From Timema cristinae (lineage: Eukaryota; Arthropoda; Insecta; Phasmatodea; Timematidae), in assembly GCA_039000515.1 (NCBI GenBank), contig JBCFYV010011164.1:37775234-37839233 (forward strand): a stretch of DNA of 64,000 nucleotides. The letters are read 5' to 3'. The notes beneath the pieces are model-generated. The model did not search any database. It was not told the DNA's origin and saw only the letters and a list, made by a program, of their open reading frames with translations. Both the position numbers and the translations under genes were made by a program. Below are positions 23,932 to 35,150 of the stretch, piece after piece. How positions within the stretch are numbered: position 1 is the first letter of the stretch; every line of letters starts with the position of its first letter.

Positions 23932-25919
23932 GATTTTCTGGGTGTATACCATTACATCGCAAGTCCATTACATAGAGTTTTGGAAACAAATACATTGCAG
24001 GTCCATCACGTCTCATTTCCCCCACCTCTCTATACACAGCTAACCCTACTCTGACGTACAACCAATAAGATTGAAGGGGCGTATATACACAATTACATCA
24101 CAAGTCCATTACATCGCGTTTTTAAACAAATACATTGCAGGCCCATCACGTAGTATCCCCCCCCCCTCTATACCAAGCTAACCCTACTCTGACGTACAAC
24201 CAATAGGATTGAAGGGGTGTATATATACAATTACATCTAATTACAAATACATCGAATGCCCATTACATCGCGTTTTTAAACAAATACATTGCAGGTCCAA
24301 CACGTCGCATTTCTCCACCTCTCTACACACAGCTAACCATATTGGCCAACACGATCCCAACAAGTTGTGTTACAATATAAACGCACTCCCAACTTGTTGA
24401 GAGTGTTGGCCAACATGTCTGGAAAAATTGTCTAGATAAATAGGGTATATTTTTAATTTTAAGATTATATTCTTATTTTATTATTTCATATTTGATTTTC
24501 GTTGCACCATAGCAATTGGAATTTACAAATTCAAGTCTCCAAGTTTGATTAAGGACATTAGATTTCTGGCAAGAAACGCAAAATTTAAGGTGGTCAAAAT
24601 ACATGAGAGTGGATATGCTAACTTTTGCCCTGTCTGGAACAGATGAATACTTTTTAAATCTAACTAACTACTTAACTTCAAGATGAGAGTTGGGTACACT
24701 ATCCTTGTAATCAACTTTGCCAACAAGGGGAGTCAGGCACATAATCCTTTTAACCAAACTTACCTTCATAATGAGAGTGAAGCCTCGTTTATTATGTAAC
24801 AAGTTTGGCCCAACATGTTGGAAGACAAGACATGTGGAAAAGTAAGCTGTGTTTATTCCAGCCAACTTGTTGGACCAACATCCTAGTTCCTCCACCTTTT
24901 TTTAATCAGTCTACACATTTCTAGCCATGGATAGTGACGCATTACTTGCCGTTTCTTCATTTATTGTGATGACAGGAAGTGCACTCTAGCAGAAGAACCA
25001 AAAACTAAGAAACGGTAGGGCGTTTGAAGTTTTTTTTGCTAGACGTCGAATTGAAGGTGTGTATATGGTAATAAATAATAATACATTTTTAAAGTGGAGT
25101 TGATAGCTTTGTACACATGTAACATCACAAAGATCAAAATACTTTTGATATAAATCAATTAAGAAGCTAGTAGCCGAAGCTATTATTATTTATTCTTTTT
25201 AGTGAATAATTCTACATCTAAATATCATATTCTGAAAATTGAAAAATGACACCTGAACACGGGTCCCGGGTTCAATTCCCGTGTCAAGGTGTAATTTTTC
25301 TATTTTCAGAATTTAAATCAATTAGTTTAACCGTATTAGCCTTGTTCCATTCCATGATCACAAAATTATGCTAGCCTCGATTTTAAAGTCAAACTAATCT
25401 GAAAATAAAACACATGGTTCACCAAGGTTACACACTCATTCAACTCGATGGCGCATGCGCAGAACCTCCCAACTCAGTCAACATGTTGGGTTGGTCGTTT
25501 ATTAAATCTAACAAATGATCCAACACAACCCAACACAACTTGTTGGCTCTGACTGGCTCGCCCAACATCAACATGTTGGTCAACATCCCCAGCAAGTTGG
25601 GAGTGCCTCTATATTCTAACACAACTTGTTGAGATCATGTTGGCCAATGTGGTTAGCTGTGTGTAGAGAGGTGGAGAAATGCGACGTGATGGACCTGCAA
25701 TGTATTTGTTCAAAAACGCGATGTAATGGACATGCGGTGTATTAGTAATGCGATGTAATTGTATATATACGCTCCTTCAATCTTATTGGTTGTACGTCAG
25801 AGTAGGGTTAGCTGGGTATAGAAAGGTGGGAGAAATGCGACGTGATGGGCCTGCAATGTATTTGTTCCTAAAACGCGATGTAATGGACATGCGATGTAAT
25901 GGTGCCCACCCAGATTTTC
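23932..25919. mobile_element. 2-kb foldback element with tandem units in its arms
   Basis: Long inverted arms lie at 23932-24415 and about 25440-25919. Each arm contains tandem units of about 140 bp that include ACATTGCAGGTCCATCACGT, AGCTAACCCTACTCTGACGT and ACCAATAAGATTGAAGGGG: nearly three units on the left and two on the right. Outer ends read TCTGGGTG...ACCATTACATCGC and its reverse. Inside the arms and core are many CCAACTTGTTGG/CCAACATGTTGG palindromes. No transposase ORF is present. The layout is that of foldback/Galileo-like elements, but I do not recognise the family. Confidence 0.8.
25226..25330. repeat. Long hairpin with a tRNA B-box-like apex
   Basis: Left arm ATTCTGAAAATTGAAAAATG then ACACCTGAACACGGG; right arm is its near-reverse complement. 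At the apex is CCGGGTTCAATTCCCG, a perfect B-box/T-arm sequence. It lies in the core of the foldback element. No A box or full cloverleaf is seen, so it is not called a tRNA. Confidence 0.6.
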
Positions 25920-26555
25920 AACACTTAACAATTAATATATATTTTTTAACATTAATTTTATTCATGCTTATCTCTTTTGTCCGACAAAATAAGGATTAAG
26001 GATTAAGTTGTGCTTTTCAAGTAAGCCTAACTAAGTAATTTATGAATTAAAAATATTATGCTATGTTTATGAGGAGAAAGATTAGACCATCGAATCCAGT
26101 AAAACACTGAATCCTCAAATCTAAAATACTTGTCAGGATTCGGTGGATTCGAGTGGCTCATCTCAAGATATAAGCATTAACCCATTCCCTAATTAACAGG
26201 ACGTGGACTTTGATGACCTAAAAATGGCATAGAAATTCTAAAAAAAAAAATTAATTTTTTTTAATGACCTGAAAATGTAATTAAAAGCTTGTAATGAATA
26301 CACACAACTATATCAGTCACCACTTTACAAAGGGAAACTAAAAAATATGTATGAAATAAAAATCCTTTAACAACTATACTCTTGCATTCTGCTAAATATA
26401 ACATTGATTTACATATATCTGCTTCATAAAAAAAATCTATCAATTAGCAAAGCAACCTATTCCAGTTTAATTGTAGTGTTTCAAATGGAATCTCTATTTT
26501 ATAATCATACAAGCAAATAAGATACAAAGTTTATGACCTTTATTATCTTCTCAAT

Positions 26556-26686
26556 CTGAAATGCCAGGCCTCCACCGTGCTCCAATACCCACGTTAAAAT
26601 GTAGGTCCTCCATTTAATCTCACAATCACCCTATAATTACATATTAGAGTAAGTGTGTATAACCCAAACGGGTAGTAACGCGGCGC

Positions 26687-26720
<34 letters not shown>
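26556..26720 (+). mobile_element. SINE, family B, 5'-truncated
   Basis: Starts at GAAATGCCAGGCCTCCACC and continues to the tail (GTATAACCCAAACGGGTAG) and a long AAT repeat (about 26687-26718). Confidence 0.8.
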
Positions 26721-27182
26721 CTTTCAATCTGACAAATGTGCGATTAAAAATTAAAGATTGAGTATTGGTGCAGTTATAACATATTGGTAGTATTTATAAA
26801 TATACTTATTCAACTTAAATGCCTAAAAATGGCCCAAAAAAACGAAAATCCAGAAAACAAATTAAAATATACAAAAAATTACCTATAAATAATGTTTCCA
26901 CAAGGGGATCATGATCAGAATGTATGTACACATGAACATTGTCTGCAATGTTGTAACATTACATTAATTTATGTTACAATAGGACCCGCCCCAGGCTGAA
27001 ATTTACGCATAGCTATCTGTAATTCATACTACCCGCGCCAATAATACTGACACTAATAGAATCCATAAAATAGTACTTTTCTCTATTGTAGTTCACGTAG
27101 TTTGGTACGACATAATAAAACAATTCTGAACCATAATATTCACTCTATATAATCAATTTCAACATAATAAAACTGTTCATGT
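26721..27182. other. No gene recognised
   Basis: AT-rich; nothing supportable. Confidence 0.35.
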
Positions 27183-27188
27183 ACTTAC

Positions 27189-27345
27189 CGATTTAATCTT
27201 CTGAAACTAGCAACCACCAAGACTGGCCTACACCTATCATCCTAAATCGACGAGTGGGCCGAGCGAGCTACGATGTTCCAACAAGAAGAAGTCCACTCCG
27301 TCCTGTTCAACTAACACATAATGGGCCGGCCAGTATTGGACACGA
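27189..27345 (-). other. Candidate non-coding first exon ending at a strong donor
   Basis: On the minus strand, CG followed by GTAAGTAC at 27188 is a near-ideal 5' splice site. The sequence before it is relatively CG-rich (CGTAGCTCGCTCGGCCC, CTCGTCGATTTAGG), unlike its surroundings. Frames through it are closed by stops, so it would be 5' UTR. No downstream coding exon could be identified. Confidence 0.25.
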
Positions 27346-29134
27346 CTAGAGAATGACTATTCACCTATTCACTTGCCCTCTGATGGTAGAGAGATGAACT
27401 ACTTTCAAAACATCAGGCGATTGAAGTAATGGTTTATTAGTCAGGTGGAGCCATGGCAACAAATGGTCTACGTGATCATCCAAATCTTCAAGTAGGCCGT
27501 ACTGACGCCACCGACCGTGTGTTCAATTCTCCCGCCTTGATTCTATTGCGACGAAACCCACTATATATTGTGATGTGCGTGTATGCTAAAATGACTTTTT
27601 ATTTCAACGCTTGACCAAGGAACATTGTCCTGGACCTAGACACTGTCAGGATGAAACATTGATATATTATATCTTCATCGGAATCTTAGCTATGGCGATT
27701 TATTTACCGGACTCTTAATATAAAATTAACTCTTAGTGTCAGTCATGTTAAATGTTGTAATTTTTCCATTATCTAAATCTATTGATTTTTACCTGATCGT
27801 TAAATTTGAAATGAGGCTCTATATTTTGTCTGTCGCCACTTGGGAGCTAAAGTCTTTTCGAGTGTTAAATCTTTTATATAGCCACAATTGTTAATTGATT
27901 TGGTGTTGAACGAGTTAAATGTAAATGGTTTTGAAATTGTGGATAGTAGTAATTATTTTGTAAACAATAAGGTAGTGTCTTATTTTTGTTTGTATTTTGA
28001 AATATAGTTTAATGTAAAGTAATGTTTTAATCATTTTGATTAACTATGAAATTAATTAACTTTAGTATATTTTCTAATCTTTTTCTATGGTTTACTTCTA
28101 ATATGATATTTTAATTACTTTTTACTCGTAGGGTTAGTGTTTTCATTTCCTAATATTGTGTCAGGATCGGATAGTCCCGGGGGAGTTTGACTAAAGTCTG
28201 TTAGCCAAACTCTCGCGTAATTTAAAGTTTCTTATAGAAAGTTAACGTTTTTGATGTCTTTATTCTTTGGTATGAAAAATACACTTTGGTAACATTTTGA
28301 AGTTGCCCATTAGGCCCTTATTTAGTCTTTATGTATTATCCTGATGGATATTAATATTTTTTATTTATTGTACTAAATTCAACGTTACGGGTTGTTCTGT
28401 CTCCTCAAGACTGACCCATTTGAATATTTGATATATTACGAGTTTTATAACTCTTTCTTAAGTTATCTGCGCAATTTAAAGATATGAAGTTATCTATTTG
28501 TTTGGTTTTCAACATATCTCAGTTTGATTAATGAGACCATGTAAAGTTTTCTGCTCTAATATTATTTTGAATAAACCATTCATATTGTTGCTTTTAAATA
28601 TTGATAATAATTTCCCTTGTCATTTGTTCCATAGCTTACTCCCGCTCTCTTTTATCTTGTTCAAGGTCGTAAATAAATGGAAACAGAGTGGGGACTGTGT
28701 AGCATGTCAATCAGACAAATTGGACAGCTACAATTAAATATCAATATTTTGATATTTCACGAAAGAAGGAAGTAATATTAACATATTTAAAAGTAATTTA
28801 CCACATAGTTTGTTTACCCTGACTAGATGCAGTCAGATACAATTACGTGTCTCCCTAAATTGAAACACGTGATTTTTAAAAAATATCGCCTTTTGATAAA
28901 TACTGTAGCAGATATCAAAGAAGAGACATCATATTTATGAATAAAGTATTTTAACGCATACCCTTTGCCAATGGATGGCATCGGATAAATTTACATACAC
29001 TAGCCATGCTGCCTACAAGAAAATACAGTAAAAGGACATCTATATCACAAATTCTCATAAAAATAATAGCTGAGCCTAAAGAATACAATTAAACCAGATA
29101 TATTTAGATAGAAGATGCTTTGATATATACTTAC
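27346..29134. other. No gene recognised
   Basis: Long AT-rich stretch with little recognisable repeat content. It could be intron of a minus-strand gene if the two candidate exons on either side belong together. Confidence 0.3.
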
Positions 29135-29187
29135 CATTTCAAGATGTTCTTGGATTCGTTTGCCACAAGTGCTTTCATTTTCAACAC
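29135..29187 (-). CDS. Candidate small internal exon, unknown gene
   Basis: Bounded by a pyrimidine-rich acceptor (CTTCTTACTTGATCAG) and a perfect donor (AAATG then GTAAGTATAT). One frame (skipping two bases) reads VENESTCGKRIQEHLEM without a stop, which looks protein-like. Length 53 nt. I cannot name the gene or find its partner exons with certainty. Confidence 0.3.
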
Positions 29188-30763
29188 CTGATCAAGTAAG
29201 AAGTATAAAATGAACTTGATCTAGTGACCCACTTCGCGTCAGAGAAAACTAGCGGCAGTCCAAGGAACCATGTTTTCCCCCTTCCCCGCAAGAGACTTTC
29301 ACTGGTTCATTTTCCATTCACCCCGCCTTGGTCCATCTCTCTCTTTTTCTATATTCCTAAGTTTATCACCCTTTTTACTTTGTTCCATTCATATAGGATT
29401 TTAGAATATATATAGGGCTGTTCTCAGGTTCACATTATACCCATTCTACTACAATCCAGCGTCGAAGGAGGAACTTCTACACCGTCACGTAACGAAGAAA
29501 ACGACGACCATATAGTGTTGGCCGTCAGATCCACCACCGCCCAGGCCAAGAGGACGTTCTTCGATTACTTAAGTATCCTGTTAACATCGTCAAGTCCTTA
29601 TGACATAGAGTCTAGTTTTTGTTCAAAAAACTAGAAATTTTGATATTTTAATGTTTGTAGTCAAAGCCGACTTTCTTTTTATTTGTTTAATATCATGTTG
29701 AATGGACAGTTAATCCATTTCAAGTCTTGCTGACTTCAAGACGAAAAAGGTTCATTTAATGGGTTAAATATTGTGTCCTCCAGTCTGAAGGACAAGACTC
29801 GTTTTTGACTAGTTTTAGATTTAGTATATCAGTCCTAGCCACTATTTTTCTCTGTGTCCTTATGATACAGACTTTACGTTATGAGCCGTTGGCTTGGAAT
29901 GCAGTAATGTCTTAGTCAAAAACTTACTAACTTCCACCAGTTTCATTTTTATATTTTGAGCTGTTTCTCACGACGCAGAGGACGTCATGTGCATCTGTTT
30001 ATTATTTAGATGGCTACAACCAGGCTGTCTGTCTTGTTTTTCCAAATCACAGTTGGGTTCATGGAAACCTATGTTTTGAGTGGGTCAAGTAGTCACGCTT
30101 CACGTGCGGTATTAGCTTTGGTGAGCAACCTGCTGAACTGCACTTGAGTCATAGTGGGGTCCGCGCAAATAATACCTTTTTTCTTTGCTTGGTTTTGGGC
30201 TCCTATTGTTTTTGTGTTGCTCTTAGTGTAATTGCAATTAGAATTGTTTGTACTATTGAATGCTCTGGCAGTACCGAAAGGGAAAGAGACCAGCCATAGT
30301 ACTATTTTGTTGACACCTGTTTATTAAGCATCAACCAAGGTTATCCACCGACCTGTCTATTTTTTATCATTATCCAAAATGTTTTGAGGAGATTATCTTA
30401 AAACCCAGTCAAGCAAACTGATTAAAATTTATATGTATGTCTTGTTTGATACCTTTTGTTAATAATAATTTGATTGTTTTCTCCTTTAGAAAACTTCAAC
30501 CTGTAGCTTGGCTCCTGCTCAGCCCTTGTAGCTGCAGCAAGACAATCAAATTTCACAAGTCTTATTATTTGCAACATGCTTCAAACTTATAACACTGTAA
30601 CATCATTGTAAACCTATTTCTCATTATTTCTATTTTTATTAAATTTACTTATTGTTAAACAAATTCTTTTTTAGAGTTAAGTGCCACCTTATGTTCCCGG
30701 TGGTGCAATTGAAACAATGTATCAAAAAAAGATGACATATTATCAAAATCTGGGCCCTGCAAA
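29188..30763. other. No gene recognised
   Basis: Somewhat less AT-rich at 29220-30120. No coding exon or bounded element could be supported. Confidence 0.3.
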
Positions 30764-30900
30764 TAGATCATCATCATCATCATCATGATTTGTTCCCAGC
30801 CTATGGCCGTGTCAGTTTCGTAAAACACCTTCATCTTCCTCCTTTAATTTCTTCCATTATTCTCCTCTCACTTGGACACTTTCTGTTATCTATTAAACTC
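30764..30900 (-). mobile_element. LINE 3' end fragment
   Basis: On the minus strand the end reads ACACGGCCATAGGCTGGGAA followed by repeated ATG/GAT triplets. It matches the 3' end of the plus-strand LINE fragment at 35160-35740 (TGGCCATAGGCTGGAAAAAG then GATGATGATT). Same family, 5'-truncated. Confidence 0.65.
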
Positions 30901-31344
30901 ACTTCTATGGTAAAATATTATGACGCAGATATCTAAGGATGTACATATGATTAAAAAACACACACACAAACAAAACAAACACCATCCTCCTACCACCCCC
31001 CACACACTTTTATGATAAAAACATTGAATCATCATGGCCAAATTTAGGGCTAGTCACAAGAGACCCGGACATAAGTACTTGCGATCTGGAAGCGCCATAA
31101 TTATGAGACGTTAATATAGTTATTTGTAGCTTGACTCTGATTTTTATTAATTAAAACTTATTATTTAATACATTATTTTGGATGCAGTTTATTTTATATA
31201 GAGTGTAGATTAAAGAATATTTATAACTTTATCATGCACTAAGAACTTTAGGGGGTACAAAGTTGAAGACGAATCATAATGGATGAGATGTAAAAGAAAA
31301 ACAAAGTTTGTACTATAGGTCTAAAATATCACATTCACAATCAA
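30901..31344. other. No gene recognised
   Basis: AT-rich with an ACAC/AAAC-rich patch near 30955-30985. Confidence 0.35.
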
Positions 31345-31547
31345 GTATATTACTGATGATTGGGAGATCATAGCTCAAATCAGGTTGTGTATTCAGAGGG
31401 TTGTTTCCGTGTGGTTTTCCTCTCTCCCTCCTTGTTAATTCAGGTGCACACTTCCTCTAAATTCAACCTTTCTCATTCTTAACACGTGGGCATAATTAGT
31501 ACTTATGTGTATAACCTGAACTATTAGCAAGACACAGTGCTAGAAAA
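31345..31547 (+). mobile_element. SINE, family A (diverged, 5' part missing)
   Basis: Contains the GTGGTTTTCCTCTCTCCCTCC middle and a tail with GTGTATAACCTGAAC and AGACACAGTGCTAG. Confidence 0.65.
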
Positions 31548-32128
31548 ATATTGCAGCAATCAGGTGAAAATGAAACTTTTTACAAATACATTCAAAATTA
31601 TTTATTGTAGCTAAGTAACAAAAAGTCCAATTAACATAAATGTATAAGATGACAATAGCCCTATCATATCAGTGTTATCAAATAATTAATTCTTAGCACA
31701 ATGAATTTACTAAAATATTACTTTTATGATAAACTTTGGCCACATACTTCACTTTTGATTACCTATATAATTGTGTGCCTTAGTTTACTTTCTTTACCAT
31801 AACAAGTCTCAAACTTCACAAGGTCAGTTAGCAAGTTAATTACTAATACACAGTCAACTGATGAAAGAGGAAAAAAAATGAAATAAGGGCAAATATCTAC
31901 AATTAGTTGGAAGTAGACTTTTTTTAAAAAATACTTGATTATTATTTATGTTTACATAACATCTCATACTTTACAAAACAAATCTGCCCTTTTATTTATT
32001 GCAGTCTAACGTTTTAACACTTATATCAATCAATTTATCAAATGGTTTAGAAATCAAATATTGAAATTGAACAGAGTATATAAAGCCACTAATCAGAAAA
32101 CTAGGCCTCAAAGCTAACAATTAAAAAA
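31548..32128. other. No gene recognised
   Basis: AT-rich; nothing supportable. Confidence 0.35.
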
Positions 32129-32322
32129 CACAACATAACACATAATTATGAAATTTTCGGGGTACATCAGTATGTACTATGGCAGTATGGCTATAGGTAG
32201 ATCTAAATGACAATGATCAACCTCTAGCCATACGATCATAATTCAGTCTGTGTTTTGCTCTCTTCTGCCGGAGAAAGGGACTGATGTACCCCGAAAATTT
32301 CATAATTATGTGTTTTGTTGTG
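32129..32322. mobile_element. 194-bp inverted-repeat element (MITE-like)
   Basis: The ends carry inverted repeats of about 45 bp: left CACAACATAACACATAATTA continuing to GGGGTACATCAGT; right is the reverse complement with two or three changes. The inner 34 bp are identical. Flanks (AATTAAAAA, TTTTAATT) may extend the repeat. No coding capacity. Confidence 0.75.
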
Positions 32323-33347
32323 CTTTTAATTTTGAACTCTAAGGGCTAAAGTTTTATGGTAAGTGGGTGGGCCTTGCCCTTATATCCTATTTTCAATAAT
32401 TTAAAATTCTCTTTTAAGAAAAGAAAAACTAAATTTTATGACAATTTGATATGAAAGGGCTGCCTAAAACATAAATCATTATATTTAAATAGTTTTTTCT
32501 ATTACATAAAGTAACTTGAATATAAAATACATACATGAAATATGTGCCTGTGGATATTAACAGATTATAATTTCAGATTTTCACAACCAAAATGAAACTA
32601 AGATATTTACATATAAGAGACAAAAGCATTAATCAATCATAGCTTTGATGCCATAAAAAAAGAGAGATTCAAATAAATTTCTTAACAAATTTTATTTGTT
32701 ATTTGATATTTTACAAAAATAAAAATTGCAATTGGCATGAAAGTGGCAATCAAAATTATTCACCACATTAAAATAATTGTGATGTTAGTTTAACATAGTG
32801 AAACTTAAAAATATCAATGCCAATAATAAATGATGTTTGTTAAAGTGCACTTGGTTTTGCTAGCATTGTGGAAGATATTAATTTTTAATATTGCAATATA
32901 AAACACAGCCACCTTTATAAACTACTAATATGAGCTCACTTCAACAATTGTCTTGACTTGAAAAATGCAAGAACAAGTATGAATCTTTGGAGCCAACAAT
33001 ATTATCATTATTAAATTATAACATCAACTTTACATTGTCCCAAAGTTAATCAGCAGATTAGTGAGTGATTGTGCTGCTAATAGATTATATAATGCAGTTG
33101 AATTCACTTTTGATAAAAAAAAACTCATGATCTAGAAAATTGAGGTTAACTAAAAGAGACTTCCTTTAAAAATATCCAAACACTTGACTTGACCAGACAA
33201 TCTTTCATTTTAATTAAAGAATAAAGAGTCAATAATTTTGCCAAATAACTTGAAACACGTTTAGTTAATCTGAAATAATTTTTAATTTTAGAAAATACCA
33301 TTTTTGAGCAAGCTTAAAGTCATTCCCTAATGGTATTATGCTATAAG
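32323..33347. other. No gene recognised
   Basis: AT-rich; nothing supportable. Confidence 0.35.
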
Positions 33348-33732
33348 GCCATCCTTAAAGGTATGAAAATGGTGCAGGTGCACAGGGCCCACCTCATGCT
33401 TAGGTGGCAGAAAAAAAAAAACAAGTTGTGGTGATCTAGCAAACATTGTAAGAATGTAAAAATAAATAAAAACCTGATCATGTGGTTTGATTTATTGAAC
33501 GAGTGAAGAAAATTTTTAGTTTAAGCTCCACCGATTTGTATCTGTCTATCTATGGTGGATATGTCTCACAAACTTTTGAATGCATTTAACCGATTTAATT
33601 CAAACTTGGCACAGTTGTTCTTTGTACCTTTATAGTGATCAAGTTCGTTGGGGGGTAAAATGTAAGAAAAGGTTGGGGAGATATCAAACTTTATATGTTA
33701 AAAAAAAAGGCTTCTAGCCTTAAAGGATGGCC
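33348..33732. mobile_element. Inverted-repeat element of 385 bp
   Basis: Left end GGCCATCCTTAAAGG, right end the inverse of GGCCATCCTTTAAGG. Inside, AACCGATTTAATTCAAACTT resembles a conserved block of the Helitron at 14.6 kb (CTGAACGGATTCGAATGAAA). No ORF. Confidence 0.55.
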
Positions 33733-33956
33733 CTGCCATGATATTGATCTCATCTAGATTGCACAATGCTCTACAAACCAATTATTTTGCATCAGAATTG
33801 AAAACCTTTCTTGTTTTTCAAGACAAACTTTATATTTTATCAATAAAACTCTTAATCACATTTTTTTTTACATATGTTTAAACAAATTGCTGCTCTGTAC
33901 TGGAGAATAACAGAATGGTAGAGCTATTTTTAAACTTTTATTAATATAATATGTAA

Positions 33957-33992
33957 AAAAATAGTGCATAAATAAAAGTAAAAACTATCACA

Positions 33993-34026
<34 letters not shown>

Positions 34027-34170
34027 AAGATTTTAGTTTTTACTTTTATTTGTGCTTTATTTTTCTATAACTATATAATTTTATTTAGTACATATTATAT
34101 TCTTTGCTTAGTGCACTTTATTTCATGCATACCAATTTGTATTAATTAATAAGCTCAAATTTACTTAGCA
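33957..34170. mobile_element. Hairpin element, copy 1
   Basis: Arms of about 27 nt (AATAAAAGTAAAAACT and its inverse) lie around an (ACAT)n loop at about 33999-34024. The right flank (TAGTGCACTTTATTTCATGC) matches the right flank of copy 2, so both are copies of one element. Confidence 0.55.
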
Positions 34171-34336
34171 ACAAAATAATATCACGGCAAAGAATGCACA
34201 TGGAGTAGTTTTAATTGATATTTTTAAATTATCATTTACAATAGTGTGTCAAATGACCAATTGTCAGTTATTCGAAATGTTAAACATCTCTATGTAAACC
34301 TGGATGCAGAATTTTTTTTTGTGTGTTTTATTTGTA

Positions 34337-34560
34337 ATAAATAAAATGATAGAATATTATGAAAATTGAAGAGCACAAATAAAAGTAAAAACACTAAGTC
34401 ATATTTACACACACTATTATAGCATCGAAAAATCGAAGTGTGTGTTTTTACTTTTATTTGTGCTCTACCATTTTCCTAATTTTCTATTATTTCATTTATT
34501 ACAAATTGTTTTTGATCAATGCACTTTATTTCATACATATTTTAGCATTATATGTCATTC
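34337..34560. mobile_element. Hairpin element, copy 2
   Basis: Arms 34337-34394 and 34440-34500, about 58 bp, are nearly perfect inverse copies (GAGCACAAATAAAAGTAAAA at the inner end). The loop is about 45 nt. It shares arm and right-flank sequence with copy 1, 380 bp away. Confidence 0.65.
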
Positions 34561-34754
34561 TCATGTTAGACCATACAAGATTCATTGTAGTTGCGGGATT
34601 TATAAATGAATCAGCTAGGTAGGTGTTCGATTATCTGAGCAAGAAAAAAAAAGTGTGTTTGTTTATGTTGCAGTCACCTGTAAACTTTGTGTGTATCTGG
34701 TGTATATGTTTGATTAAATTAACAATTTTACTATCTGAACGAGCCTTGGTCTCG

Positions 34755-34760
34755 TTTATT
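34755..34760 (-). promoter_or_regulatory. Candidate polyadenylation signal of cathepsin B
   Basis: AATAAA on the minus strand about 185 nt after the cathepsin B stop codon. It is the first such hexamer noted downstream in AT-rich DNA, so it could also be chance. Confidence 0.35.
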
Positions 34761-34944
34761 TCAGTTAGTTGATGTTCTATTGTATTTAGCTTTTAGTCAA
34801 CAGCAAATATCAACATTTTAAAACAATAACAGTATCCAATGTGTTATGTTTGATAGATAAAGAAATTTGTCAAAAGTGTGTTCAACTTTATAGATAAGTG
34901 CAGCAACTAGAGAAAACCATTACTATTTCATTACCCGAACAGCC

Positions 34945-35150
34945 CTACAGCTTGGGAATACCAGCAGACACTTGACTTTCGATGCCACAGTGGTCAGAGC
35001 CGCGGAGTATCTTGAAGAACCCATGGTCACCCCAGTCTGAGTTCCAAGAGTTGGCAACAAGCCAATACGGAGTGTCTTCTTCTGTTCCCCACCCAATTAT
35101 CTTGATGGCGTGACCACCCAACTCAGTGCCAGTCACATGTTGATACACCC
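34945..35150 (-). CDS. CTSB: Cathepsin B last coding exon
   Basis: Acceptor TTCTAG, then GG completing Gly and 67 codons to TAG. Contains the catalytic His ([11 protein letters not shown]) and Asn (WLVANSWN), and ends [14 protein letters not shown], a normal cathepsin B C-terminus. Confidence 0.95.

Noticed and set aside
25253..25290. Possible tRNA gene at the hairpin tip
   Set aside because: Only a T-arm/B-box sequence is present; no D arm, anticodon arm or A box fits around it.
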